This document shows positions 1 through 12,700 of a stretch of DNA of 64,000 nucleotides, in pieces. Below the pieces are notes generated by a model. The model saw only the letters and a list, made by a program, of their open reading frames with translations, was not told the origin of the DNA and searched no databases. Every line of letters begins with the position of its first letter. The first letter of the stretch is position 1. Origin of the DNA: Neopestalotiopsis rosae (Eukaryota > Ascomycota > Sordariomycetes > Amphisphaeriales > Sporocadaceae); the NCBI GenBank assembly GCA_023078685.1, contig JALGAS010000009.1:496001-560000 (forward strand), written 5' to 3'. Made by a program: the position numbers and the translations under genes.

Positions 1-196
1 GCTTTAGACTTTTCGACCATAATAATTCAATAAACTTTTAATCTTGTTAAACTCGGAGCTTCTCATGAAGTGTATTTTGCGAACGATAATGTGCTGCAAC
101 GCTTTGCTACGTGCTATGTAAATCATTTCGGTATCATGTTGACTTGCGCAATGCCAGATTCAACCCTATATACAGTCAAACAAATCTCACGACCCC
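1..196. other. 3' flank of nitrate reductase
   Basis: AT-rich non-coding sequence downstream of the minus-strand nitrate reductase gene. No feature recognised. Confidence 0.6.
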
Positions 197-2943
197 CTAG
201 AAGAACAATAGATCCTCTTCCTTCCAGCCCATTCCTGTGAGTGTCGCATGCACGCTCTTCTCCAGCGCTTCTGGTCCACAAATGAGCACCAGCTGCTCGC
301 CCTCTGAACTTGGTGGTGGCCCAACCTCAGCCTCAAAGAGCTCCTTGCTCATGCGTCCCTTCAAGCCAGTCCAAGTAGGTCCGGGCTTAGACAGACTGTA
401 AAGTAAGCGGCATTTATGATCATTACCTGCCACCATGGCGTCGATATCTTCCCGACAGAGTATGTCCTCTTCGATTCTGTTGCCGTTCAGAACCAAGCAC
501 TGAGTAGCGTTTTCGGGGTCCCTCATCACGGCTCTCAGAACTTGGAAGATGGGCGTAATACCTGAGCCGCCGCAGATCATGACAAATCGCTTGATGTTGC
601 GTTGCTTTCCTGAGATCGTGCATAACCCTTTGCCTAGGTATTCAAATTTTCCGGTCGGCCCTTTGAAATCAACAAAGTGACCGACAGGAATCGCGTCCAA
701 AGCCTGAGTCATTTTGCCTCCTTTCCGCTCTGGTGTATCATAGTAAACTTTGATCAAAACGTGAAGCTTTCCAATGTCGCTGTTCTCTGATATCGGCGTA
801 TAGGCTCTGATGATAGCCTCCCGTGTGACTGGGTCTCTCAAGCGCATGAGCAGGTGCTGACCAATAGGCAGCCCAACGGTCTGGGATGCATGTTCCAGAT
901 CAAAAGTGAATATCTTGGTATCTGGAGACACCTTCGTCTTAGCGGACAAAAGAGCACGTGTCCAGGCTTTCGATTGTAGGAATATCTCGCGCGGTGCAGC
1001 GTTCTCGTCAATGACGGTATCGCCTTTGGCCAGAGCTTCTTGCGACGCCTTGTCGAGTGTCCCTATGTGGTAATCGGGCATCATTGCCTTGGCGTTTTCG
1101 CTGTCTGCAATGCTCGTTAGACGTGCTGTGTAACAAAGACAGGGTGATACTTACGAATTGCTAGGAACTCTTCGGTGGCATCTTGACCTGCAGCACCGAA
1201 GATGGAAGCCGCACCGCCGGGGTGACCCTCGAGGAACTTCGTTCCGTCAAAGACCTCGCCATTGAGAACAAACCATGGTTCTACCTCGCCGTCGTGCTTG
1301 CGTAGCTCATCAATCGTGATACTTCTGCTTACATCCTTGTTGGTCATGCAAATCTCCTTGACCGGCTCCTCTACAACCACGACTTCTTCCTCGCCAGCCG
1401 CTTTTTCGCCCCAGTTGCCGTTGGACAAGTTGCCACCTGCTTTCTTGACGCGCTCCATCCAGCCTCCTGGCATCAGCGCGGGCTGCGTCGGATGCTCAAA
1501 GCGCAAACCGTGCGCTTCTTTATGTATGACCACACGGAACCACGGGTTGTTCATCATGCCCAGTACGCTCCAGTACATATCTCGAGGCTGGACCATCATG
1601 GATTCGTCCATGGCTCGCACCATAATGTCGTCAGCTTCTTGCAGAGCAGTCATTGAAACGTCCAAGTCCCAGAAGCACCAGCAGAAGCATGTCTCTCTCC
1701 AAGTCATGTCTAGGCGTCCCCCATAGAGTTGTTCCTCATCGGCCGCCATCCGATACTCATCTTCGGGATACGAGATGTTGGCTAATATCCAGGTTTTGCC
1801 CTTATCCAGAGTGACCTCGACCCTTGTGACACGTTTGCCTCCACCAGCGTACGCATATCCACGTACAGTATAAGTCTGCTGCGCACTCGAGGCCAATATT
1901 CGTTCGTCGTGTGCTGGATAACATGTGGCACTATTGGTGTTCAAATCGTATATGGCGTATCTCTCGTCTTTCCACGTCTCTGGCAAGTTTGCGCTCTGCT
2001 CTGGGTCCACCATGGTCGGCAAAACTCTATTGTCGTAGATGTGATACCAGTTGTCGCTTGGCTTGTCCGTGACGATAATTCTCTTGAGCCATTTGACGCT
2101 GCGGCCGCCGATCTGGCCAGGTATGATGATGCGTAAAGGCTTGCCATGGTCGGGATGTAGAGCCTCGCCATTCATGCGGTGCGCCAGCATGATACCTCGA
2201 TTTGGGTCCATGCACCAGTTCAACTTGACCGAGGTGCCATAATAGCCGTTGGGCAACTTGTCTGCGCCTTCAAAGCATACATATTTTGCCCGTCGGCTAG
2301 GCATTGCTTTCCTGAGTACATCACCAATGACGGTACCCGTCCACAGAGCTGTCGACACTCCAGCGGCTCCCCAAGAGAAGCCCTTTGTTTTTCTCACAAC
2401 ATTCTGCTCTTTCCTCCTGTTTCCAGCACAGACGAGGGTGACTGGGTATGTGACTTGTTCATATTCGCTAATGAGCTCGGCTAGGCTCAGCTTGATCGGA
2501 TGTTCCACCATGCCCTCGACGGTAAAGTCCCAGTTCATGACCTCGGAATCTTCGACCTTCGGTACGGCGCCATGGTTTCGTACATAGTGGAGACCATTGG
2601 AAGTGAGAAATCCATCGTTGAATAAATCACTGAGAGGAGCCTCGACGTTGAAGGGGTGAACTCCGGTCAATCGAATCAACCTCGCATCACGTTCGACATG
2701 GTTGTCTGGTGTCTTCAAGTCTTGTGGCAGAACTTGGATGTCTTTGCGGGAGGGTGGAGGTAGGGGATACGAGCTTGATACCGCGGTGGTGTTTTCTTTT
2801 ACATCATCCGAGTGGCTCGAACCCGCATCAGAGCTTGGCGCTCTAGTATTCGAGGCACTGTCCGGAGGAGATGGTGGGAAATGTGCTGAGAAAGCCGATG
2901 ATGCCAGCTTTGGCGTTGTTTTCGGGGAATGTATAGGATCCAT
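197..2943 (-). CDS. niaD: Assimilatory nitrate reductase, NAD(P)H-dependent
   Basis: Reduces nitrate to nitrite in the cytosol, the first step of nitrate assimilation. Two exons, complement(197..1104, 1155..2943), encode 898 residues, normal for fungal nitrate reductases. The order is: disordered Ser/Pro-rich N-terminus (about 1-85); molybdopterin domain with the Mo-ligand cysteine in LVCAGNRR (Cys172); Mo-domain dimerisation region (YTVRGYAYAGGG); cytochrome b5 domain with axial haem histidines His574 (EGHPGG) and His597; FAD domain (RAYTPIS); NAD(P)H domain (ICGGSGITP) ending CGPEALEKS...LLFF. The 50-nt intron splits the His597 codon as C|AC and restores the expected FLAIHSENAK. I chose the ATG at 2943 because it gives a normal-length N-terminus. 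The frame stays open further upstream, but that stretch looks non-coding. No nitrite reductase or nitrate transporter gene is adjacent. The promoter carries GATA and NIT4-type sites, which suggests control by nitrogen repression and nitrate induction. Confidence 0.97.
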
Positions 2944-3063
2944 GGGTTTCGATTCAGACTGGACCCGCAGTATACAGGAGGTAGTTATAGTATAGAGACG
3001 ATTAGGTTTCGGGAGCGCTGTCGATGTAGAGAGCCGAGGGTCTTGATCAACCTTTTTTTTAAC

Positions 3064-3642
3064 CGATAATAAAGGGTTATTGGACTTTTGCGCAATAGCA
3101 AATTGAATACAGCATAGACATATGTTCAGAGAGCATTTGAAATTCACAATAAGTAAGGTTGCAATTGGACGTATGGTCAGACAGGACAGATGAGAAAGTA
3201 AAAGCCATTTGCTCGATTGAGGAATTTGGGGAGGTGGATCCCGTGGGACTAATAAGAATCTTCAAGTGGTTGCGATGGTAGATAATAGTTGCGCAAGGAA
3301 GGCGCTCGATCGGGAGAATTGTGACCTGCCTAGGCGCAAAAGTGGTCCGGACCCAACAGGCTGGACCATACTCTTAGGTCCAGGTCCGTGTCCGTTGTAG
3401 AAGCAGTTGCTGGATCTCCGGTTGCTGCGCGCAGTCGAGGTCCACGATTAGGAACACTAGCTACGGAAGATGGCAAAAGCGAGGAAATGCATGTTCGTGA
3501 AGCCGCTGTACGATGGATCGATTATTGTATTCCGCGGATGTGCGCCACTCGCTACAGACCCATCTCTAGGCTTATCAGCGCGGCTGAGTAGGGCTTTTCT
3601 TTAATGATGTCCATCATGACGGCCTGCCATTGGTGTTGATAA
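3064..3642. promoter_or_regulatory. Cluster of GATA-factor (AreA/NIT2-type) sites in the nitrate reductase promoter
   Basis: Four HGATAR hexamers lie in the upstream region of the minus-strand nitrate reductase gene: CGATAA at 3064-3069, AGATAA at 3280-3285, TTATCA (TGATAA on the other strand) at 3572-3577, and TGATAA at 3637-3642. The last two are within 70 bp of each other and next to the NIT4-type palindrome. AreA/NIT2 factors bind this core in nitrogen-regulated promoters. Single hexamers are common by chance, so the clustering is the evidence. Confidence 0.4.
3531..3538. promoter_or_regulatory. NIT4/NirA-type palindrome TCCGCGGA upstream of nitrate reductase
   Basis: An exact symmetric octamer TCCGCGGA lies 588 bp upstream of the nitrate reductase ATG. 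This matches the site described for the Zn2Cys6 nitrate-specific activator NIT4 of Neurospora (NirA in Aspergillus). HGATAR sites flank it about 40 and 100 bp further out. The function here is inferred from position and consensus. Confidence 0.5.
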
Positions 3643-5739
3643 GAAAGTGGGTTCGATATGGGGGTCCGACTAGGTCCTACTGACGGAGATGTCATTTCTG
3701 ACCAGCCAGATGGGCTAGACTGTTTGGATGACCAAAAGGACTGCTGTCGGGCAGCGGGTTGAGCAGCAGCAGAAGAGCCAGGAGCTTGGCAACTCGTTCT
3801 CACATCGTTCCAGCGGCAGGGAGATAAGAGTGACTGTCCCGTATGGTCCTCCAACCGTCCCCCATGTCCGGGGCTTATCGTCAAATGATGGTGAAGTGAC
3901 GTCGGTTTAGAGGCGGCAGTGCGAGTAATCGATGCAGGCGTGGCGTGGGGCGCGGTGAGTGGATCTTCTGGTTGGTTGGTATAGGAATTATAACTGTTTC
4001 GACATACCAGGATATTCTGCAGAGTATACTGCACTCGTCGTCTGCTGTCTGACACGCACATATATAAACCGAGGTATGCGCCCTGGCGCCGCGCCGTGTA
4101 GGCAGGTAGTCAAATGTTTGGTCCATTGAGACGCCGGTCTGAGATTTAGTGTTACTCATGAGGAAGCTTCCTGCTGACCAACGTGGCAACACTGCGGCAG
4201 TTGTAAGTTGCTTGTCAGCTAGTACTGGCACATCGTGCTGAGGATAGCCCTTTTGGGACCTGAACCATTGCTTTGGAGATCTGCCAAAGCACGTTTCGCA
4301 GATTGATGTGCACTACTTAGAATCTTAAATCTGTGCCGACCCTCTCTTCATCTTTATCTCTGTCTGAGCGTATAGTAATTTGCACTCTTAACAGACCATG
4401 GATGAGTACGACTTAGTCACACCTTCTCAGGTCATTGATTGCAATGAGGTACGCTTCGACCCTGCGTGGTTGATTATACATCGTGCAAGTTTGTGTTGCT
4501 CTTCGGGTCGAGGCGAGCAATCATCGTAGCTGGGAAGTGGATAACGCGGTGTTACCGTTTGCAAAGTAGATACCTGCTCCCCGGCACCATGACTCTGGTG
4601 AGGGCGATACAGTGGGAGGCAGGTCAGTTTCTTGCAGGCGTCCAAGGATTAATACCACCAAGTTACCTGTTCGGATATGCAGTATTCTTGACCAAGCGTA
4701 CAGATATATCACTGAGTGCGAGACCGATCGAGCGGCGAATTACGTTCCGGTGATGGAGAGGATAATGTCCGTGATGACGGTCGAAAGCAATAAGGTACTA
4801 TGAAGCGATTGCCTTGACACTAGGAGCAATGTATGTAAAACCCATTTTCTTTGACAGATTTCGGGACTTTGATGAATGCGCGGCGCGCTCTGCAGATTAT
4901 CCAAAAATGAACATAACTCAATATCAAAGCAAGGTCGATCGGAAACTCTCAGGAACCACAGTCATTTTCTTTATGACTGCATGAGGGATCGAGATTAAGG
5001 TTGTTTTGCGCCTTCCCCGGGGCACCTACCTACCAAATCTACCTAGCTTGCCTGCTACCATTCAAGCAATTACCCCTCCGGAACCGGCAAAATTGCTCGG
5101 AAAGCGTCACTGAAAGCCCACCTGTGCGCCTACCTTAGGTATCTGGGCACACCTAAATTGTCTGGCAGCATTCAATCAATGGTCGTCATCCACCCACAGC
5201 TCTCCCACAGAGGAAGTACTGCCAATTCTTAGTGCAGCCGATCCAGTAGTAGGTACCTTGATCGCTGTGCCCGCAGAACCAGCAGTACAACTGTAAATCA
5301 CCAAACTGCTTCACCACATTACCTTAACGGCTTCGAGGGGCTCTCATTGGGCGCCGGCTAGCAGGAGTAGGCTTCATCGCATCCTTTGGTTGCAACCCGA
5401 CAAATGCCAATCTTTGTTTCTCTTAGTTGATCTCCTCACCTTGAGATCCCTCTACGTGAATAAAGAGGTGCTGCTGTCATTTTCTCACCTCTCCGCCCGT
5501 TCGCGCCTCTCGCCCTCAATTTCCGACCCCGCCGTCAACCACCGACTACCTTCTGCCTTGGCTCGCAACAGCAGGGCAGAAACCTCAATCTTCTCACCGA
5601 TGCCGACCGCAGCTCGAGTACTCTGCCACATCCACCACAGTGGGCACGCGATCCCGTAGCGGTGGTCGCCGGCTGTACGAATGTAGTGCCAATCTCCCGA
5701 GAAAACATACACAACCTATTTTCGATTGGGCCGTCCACC

Positions 5740-8700
5740 ATGGATCGCCCAAGAAGACGTAGGTTTGCCGCGCTCGCCTAGAGTGCTACACAGCTCCTGC
5801 GTGACTGCCTCTTCCAATGCTGACGGATAATCCAGGCGAGTTGCGCTCGCTCAACGAGCGCGCATGGGATGGCGACACAGGTAAGCAACCAACTTGAGCG
5901 ACTCGGACTACTTGAAGCAGCACTCGTTCGATTGACATTTGTCACAGGGGTCTTTCCGGTTGGGAAGTCTCTCGATTCGTCTCTCAAGAAGAACACCGCT
6001 TTTATTAAACGACTTCGAACTGCGATTTCCTCAGCCACCTTGAACACTTTTTTGCAGGAAATCAAGACTCTCAGTCTGACCAAGTACCTCTCCGAAATCA
6101 TTTCGGCATGCTACGAAGGACTCTGCAGGCTCAAAAGCCCAGGCGAGATCGACGCCGGAGTTGAGATTGTCAGCGCGTTGCACCAGCGATTCGGCCCGGC
6201 CGACTTTACCGAGTATTTGGGGTGGTTGCTGGGCAAGGGCATGGCCACACCCGACAAGAGTTTGCTCAAAGCTCTGGCGCCCGAGGTTCGTGAGAAGGAA
6301 GAGAAGGAGCGCCTGGTCCGCCAGCGCGCGCTTTTACGTGTGGTCACCGAACTATGGCTCCTCGGCGTGCTCAGAACGCTGGATGATGTCAAGCCTGATG
6401 GAACCGCCGCCGGCAAGGAGATGGGTCTGAAGGCGAAAGCTCCTGGATCGGCAAAGGTTGGTTCGGCGGAACCATTCCCGTTGGAAGTTCTCAAAGACTT
6501 GCTGGGCCACGACCGAGAGCACGCAAACTTACCTCTACTTGTGATCTTTGTCAAGTCGTTCAGTTGGGATATCCTTGGGGCCAAGTCCTCGGCAGGCGAG
6601 GGCCGAAAGACTGTAGAAGAAGATGGTGCAACACGAACTGAGGAAGCCCCAATGGTAATCGACGGGAATGACGGAGCCGCCGACAGCGATGACGACCCCC
6701 CGATTACCACTCCCGAGCTTCGAGAACGCTTTCGCAACATCCTCAAACGGTACTTCGATGATGTCACGGCCCATATCCTCCGTGACCAAAAGCATATTGC
6801 TGCCCAGAAAGGCCGAAACTCCGAGGCTTATGTGAAGTCTGGAGAGGTTTTTGAAGATCGCCAAGCCAATTTTGAACGTCTCCTCAAGGCCCAGGAACGC
6901 CTCGTGAGCAACGCTCAGGTGATTGCTGAAGCTATCGGTGCCGAAATGCCTGATTTGAAGGATGCTGGCGATGCTCTCGGTGCGTCAAATGGCTCCATTG
7001 GTCTCGTCAAGACTGGCGACTATCTCCGCGGACAAAGCGACGGGGCGGGTATCTGGGAGGATGATGAGGAACGGCGCTTCTATGAAAACCTAGTCGATTT
7101 AAAAGGCAAGGTACCTGGCATTCTCCTTGAGGATGGGAAGAAGAAAAAGTCCGACAACGACGAGCAAGTCGGTAAGAAAGCGGAAAACAATGATGCTCAG
7201 GATACACCCAAACCTGCTGAAGCTACGGATGATCAGTCTACGGCCATTGCCAACAAGACAATCGGAGCACAGGTCGATGCTCTGCTGACACGCCTTCCCG
7301 AACTTACAAACAAAGATGCAGTTGACGAGACTGCCATTGACTTTTGCTTCTTGAATTCAAAGGCGTCTCGAAACCGCCTGGTCAAGGCCTTGACCGAGGT
7401 ACCCAAGGGACGCACTGACTTGCTCCCTTTCTGGGCACGGCTAATAGCTACACTCGGCCGATATATGCCTGACATACCCAAGGGTGTGGTCGAGTACTTG
7501 GACGCGGAGTTTCGAAGTCTCCAACGCCGCAAAGAGAAAGACTTCCTTGGACAGGTCCGACTGAGCAACATCCGTTACCTAGCGGAATTGACCAAGTTCG
7601 GTATCGTCCCAGAACATGTGGTATTCCACTGCCTAAAAGTGAGCTTGGACGACTTTTCCCGGATGAACATCGAAATCATTTGCAATCTGCTCGAAAATTG
7701 TGGTCGCTACCTACTGCGCAGCGCTGAGACCTCTCCTCGGATGGCGACATTCTTGGAGACCCTTCAACGCAAAAAGTCTGTACAGCATATCGGACAGCAG
7801 GAACGCATGCTCATTGAGAATGCCGTCTACTATGTTGATCCTCCCGAGCGGTCTGCTATCCAGCAGAAGGAACGCACCCCGACTGAACTATTCATTCGCA
7901 AGCTTGTCTATGTGGATATGACCAAACGAAACTACACCAAGATACTCAAGCAGATCCGCAGACTGCACTGGGAAGAGCCCGAAGTCGTTGCGATTCTCGC
8001 CAAAGTGTTTTCGAAGCCTGGCAAAGTTAAGTACGGCAGCATCCACATTTTGGCGATCTTGCTGAGCGCTGTATATCGCTACCATCCGGGCTTTGTACTC
8101 AGGGTCATCGACAACGTCCTGGACTCGGTAATGTTGGGCCTTGAACTCAATGATTTCAAATACAACCAGAAGCGTATTGCGGAGATCAAGTACTTGAGTG
8201 AACTCTACAACTACAGAATGCTAGAACACCCTGTCATCTTTGACACCTTGTACAAGATCACGACTTTTGGTCATGGTTAGTCCCTCCTAAGTCCTTGGTG
8301 CTTATCGACTACTAACACGGCTCTAGGTGGAGCACCTTTTCCTGGGCGCATCAACCCCTTTGACTTGCCTGATGACTACTTCCGTATTCGACTTGTTGCT
8401 ACTGTACTGGAGACGTGTGGAATGTACTTCAACAAAGGACCAGCGGGCAAAAAGCTTGACTACTTTCTCTCCTTCCTTCAGGTAATTCACAGCGACAACT
8501 GAACTTGATATCCATACTGACTGCTTATAGTACTATATCTACACCAAAGCGCCCCTCCCTATGGATATTGAGTTTATTGTGCAAGATGTCTACTCTCTTA
8601 CGCGACCTCAGTGGAAACTTGCCACCTCTTTTGAGGAAGCCTCCAAGGCGTTCCAACTGGCTATCGCCCAGGATCAGAAGAACGCTGGAGTCGATAGTGC

Positions 8701-9724
8701 CGCCGATGCAGAAGCTGACCCTGATGCCGAGGATGCAGAGAGTGAGGCATCTTCTGATGAAGAAGGTGATGGCGATGGTATCATGCCTGAGGCCGATGGC
8801 GAGGAAGACGCAAATTCTGACGACGAAGAAGGCCATGAACTTGATGTAAGAACTATCTCGACATCTGAGACTGTGTGACAGGCGTACTAACCACGTTCTG
8901 CACAGGACAAATCTACTGGAGATTCTGAATCGGAAGAGGAGGAAGAAATCGTTGTGACTAGAGAGACAGGAACGATTGATCCTGAAGAAGAAGCCGACTT
9001 CGAGCGCGAGTATGCGAAGATGATGGCAGAGAGCTTGGAGTCGCGCAAATTTGACCGAAAGCCGCTCTTTGATGTTCCCCTTCCTATGCGATCCTCCAAG
9101 ACACGAGAGACTCCCAAGCCACAAGAAATTGAAAATCCCGCCAACATGATGGCCTTCTCACTGCTTACCAAGAAAGGAAATCGTCAACAAGTAAGTATCC
9201 ACGTAGCCTGCGAAAATGCAGTGCTCATAACTGATATTTTGCAGACTCGAACGGTTGAACTTCCTTCGGACTCCACCTTTGCTGTTGCCATGAAGACCCA
9301 GCAGCAAGCAGAGCGAGAGGAGCAGCAACGCATCAAGAACCTGGTTCTTAATTATGATCTTCGTGAGAGCGAAGACCCCGATGGTGATACTACCATGACA
9401 CTCCTCACCAAGAATACCAATATTCACAACATGATGAAAGCAGGCCCCGAGAAAACAGCAACATATCACATCAATCGCCCTGAGAAACAGGGTAAGGATC
9501 GAGGCGGACAACGAGTCCGCAGGCTCGAGATGAACGACTTGGACTGGTATGGTAACACCCGTGATAACAATAAGCAGGCAGCTTCGCAAGTCGAGTCTTC
9601 CACTCGAGTGGAGCCAAGTGACGAGATGAACTTTCCCAGCAAGCGCAGTGGAAGGATCCCAGGATCTCAGGCTCGATGCCGGAAACAAGCCTTTGCCAGC
9701 CACAGAGCTCGCGCCGCCTCATGA
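5740..9724 (+). CDS. NMD2: Nonsense-mediated mRNA decay factor NMD2/UPF2
   Basis: Scaffold of the UPF1-UPF2-UPF3 surveillance complex, which triggers decay of mRNAs with premature stops; cytoplasmic. Seven exons: 5740..5758, 5836..5880, 5948..8275, 8327..8481, 8531..8845, 8906..9190, 9245..9724, giving 1208 residues (yeast about 1090, human about 1270). The true start is the ATG at 5740, whose first two tiny exons spell MDRPRRRELRSLNERAWDG before joining the long exon at GVFPVGKSLD. The ATG at 5869 lies inside an intron. The protein has helical MIF4G-type repeats (N-terminal third, middle around KGVVEYLDAEF, and a third through LYKITTFGHGGAPFPG), then a strongly acidic D/E stretch and the conserved C-terminal UPF1-binding region. 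The 54-nt sixth intron is a multiple of three without a stop, so retention would keep the frame. Confidence 0.95.
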
Positions 9725-12700
9725 TGCACAACTAACCAAAGGCCTGTTGGGCAATTTTTCTAGGACATGATTGGCTGGGCATTGCGTACACGTAATACTC
9801 TTTCCACCCTGCGTACCTTTTGCGATGCCACTCTTGCGACGTGGGCGCGTGCTCCAAAAGCACAAAAGCCAGTGCTGCTAAGACGCAAGCCAGTCACCGC
9901 ACATAACTCAGACGGCGACTTCGCGATAGGTCATCTTCGCCATTCTTCAGCACACAACAAATGCTCGGAATGTTGGCGGAACTGCGCTCGCCATTGACTT
10001 GCGGTCTTTGGGCAATGCACTTCGTTCGAGACCAGCACAACACGGCAACAGGTTCCCTACCTTGGGAAGACAAAATGTACATTGCCTTGGGTAATATGTA
10101 ACTCCTCATCAGCTTGAGCGACAGGCAAGCTGTCAAAGAGCGTCCAGCCGCGATAGTGTGGAGGAAAGATGCTTCGAGTCGGTCAGACACAAGTTCTTTG
10201 GGGCATGGCATCCTGTATGTTCAGGTGGCATGGCAACAGTTTGTGCTCGACTCGAATGGGGACATTGATTTAGATTGCTTCACTACTAACATTCTTCTTG
10301 CTCGTTGTATTGCCAGAGCACCCAAAGAGACGACACAGCCAACTTTTGAGAGATCGAACCTTTTGCGGTCTCTGGCGTGCACTTCATCCAAATACGTACC
10401 TACAGACAGTAGTAATTACACATGCGATCTGTCACTTTTGCTGTCCATTTCGGAGTGACTTTTCTGAGGTCTACGTCTATGAAGCTTACTGATTGCCAGA
10501 ATCAATGACGAGCTGAAGGAGCAGGAGGAGAAAGACTGTATCTAGAGTCAGTCGCAAGTTGAAAGTTCGATCACGCCAAGCAGGCTGGGTGGTTTCACTG
10601 GTGGGCCGCCGCCTTCTCGGATAGCAGCCGCCAGCGAAGGTCAAGCAAAAGTAGGTATCTTCTGCAATATAGGTACAGTAAGGCAGAGCTCCACTCCCCG
10701 CCAGTCCAAGAGAGAGCCCTCAGCCGCCGGATAAAATGCTTCTTACATATGTTTGTGCTTTGGGTAGGATTGATCAATTAACCAGTTGACATTGTGACTA
10801 AGAAATATTACGGACGTGTCTTTTCCCTTTATTGTATTGCTTTCCATGCAGGAGTCACTGTCGCAATTGCGACCTCGCAGGCAAAAGAACTTGCCTCTTG
10901 CAAAAGGGTAAAGAGAAAGAAAGCATCGTGATTGAGACGAGAACAGAAATGATCTCAAAAAGAGCTCGAATGTTTTCATGCAGCTACAGACATGACGTGA
11001 AGTTGTGCCCGCTGTTTTAGTCACAAGTGTATGTACCTGATCAACATACGTTGGACCCCTGGCTACATACATTAGTCGCTGTAGGTCCTCAAGCACTGGC
11101 GCTAGGGAGCCTGTAACTTGGAAAGCTCTTGGTGCTGGTGCTTGCTAGCACTCGGGGTCCTAGCGATCAACCGTCTACCGCCGCCTGAAACTCGCGCCTG
11201 CCTCCCCCACATTTCCCTCTTTGAACCAACAGTGCTTGCGCCTCAAAGTCGAATACTTTTATGTGCGTCTTGGCATCTCTTTTCAAATTCAACAAGAACC
11301 AGCTACAGTGAGGTCACATCTACCAACACTCAGTACTCCATCTCTGCTCACTCTAATCAACTGAATGTGTGCCTGGCACTCAAAAAGGAGTGCGACGATC
11401 CCTAGCTCCGCCCAGCGTCAGGTCCCCAAGTCCCTCGCCTGAACGGACCGACCTGCATATCTCCGAATCAGATCCCACCTCAGGTAAGGGTCGGGAAACT
11501 TCCATCATTGCTTCTCTGTCTCTAGGCTCGTGTAATCCCAGCCTTCTGCAGGGAGAGGCGAAAACCTTGCTGCACAACAAAAGGCTTCTGGTCAGCTCGT
11601 CATATATCCGGACCCAATCACATCGTCTCGCCCTCTCAGGTCAACAGTCCCGTGGTTACGCAAGTAGAAGCAACCGAGCCCTGATTAATATATGCAAAGG
11701 CAGGCCTGACGAATTGGGTTTATATATGACCCATGATCCAATGGGAATGTACACGTATGAAAACTACATACCTACGTAATACGCATCACGGCAATTCGAG
11801 CTGCAGACACGGAAACACCGTCAGTTGGGCAATAGTTGGCACTCTTTTCGCGCGGTCAAGAGTCGAGAGTCGAAGCGGCCATGCCAAGGTGACTAGACAA
11901 CACACACAGACATCCAAGACAGACTTTGGACTGCATTCTCGGAAATACGTTTTCTTGACCTCGGTTTTCTCTCGTTTCTTTTTCTACCCAACCCTCGAGC
12001 CTCCCATCGAATGGCCTGTGTGGTAGCGCCTGCGCTCCAACCTCGACATTCGATATTGGCCTACTATCCGTGCATATTCCCGCCGGCTCCCAAGCTTGCG
12101 AAGCGCGCAATGTCTATCGCCAGCCGTCAGAAAGACCCATTCGCCTTCCTTTGCTGAGTGAAGTCATGTGTGCTCAATTGATTCTCGCATACTGGGATGA
12201 AATGAATAAACTTGCACAACCCGTCATGAAAATCTTCCAAATTGTATCAAGGATGCGTCCCATGGGCATATAGATTACGCAGCCTCTTACCACTGTTCAT
12301 ACCCCTGGCTAAGTCGACCAACTAACCACCATCGACTGGGAACAGACCAACAGCCTCCCGATCGACCCACTCCTATACCTGATCTAGAACGGTGCAACAG
12401 GTCATACAATCTTAGGCTCTACTATTTCTGGACGACCCGTTTCGTCCGGAGTATACAGATCTCAGAGGCCTGGGCTCTCCTCCGCACATTCAGCGATCCA
12501 AGGTCCCATCCGTGGTTTATGATTCCCGCCGGAGGGGTCCACATCGCTGAACCTGCTCGTTGGCTTGACCCAGAAAGTGCCTTGGATGCGACAAGCTAGT
12601 TGTTGATACAAATACAAACGGGCGATTCATCCAAACTTCCTGTGCTGACTCTGGCCCAGCGACTTCTTAACAAAGCCGTGCTCGCACTCGAACGTACTGT

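Larger units (their letters stand above)
2944..5739. other. Intergenic region between nitrate reductase and NMD2 (divergent promoters)
   Basis: These 2.8 kb separate two divergently transcribed genes. Apart from the GATA/NIT4 sites near the nitrate reductase side I see no supported gene. Short open frames such as minus 3552-4061 and plus 4398-4529 lack recognisable motifs or convincing splice structure. Confidence 0.6.

Noticed and set aside
3552..4061. 169-residue minus-strand open frame upstream of nitrate reductase
   Set aside because: Low-complexity Ser/Pro/Thr composition, no domain, and it overlaps the region with nitrogen-control sites.
4398..4529. Short frame MDEYDLVTPSQVIDC... (43 codons)
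   Set aside because: Good-looking start but no homology I can recognise and no convincing downstream exon.
5869..5947. ATG at 5869 as the NMD2 start
   Set aside because: It lies inside an intron. Splicing from the ATG at 5740 through two tiny exons gives the conserved MDRPRRRELRSLNERAW start.
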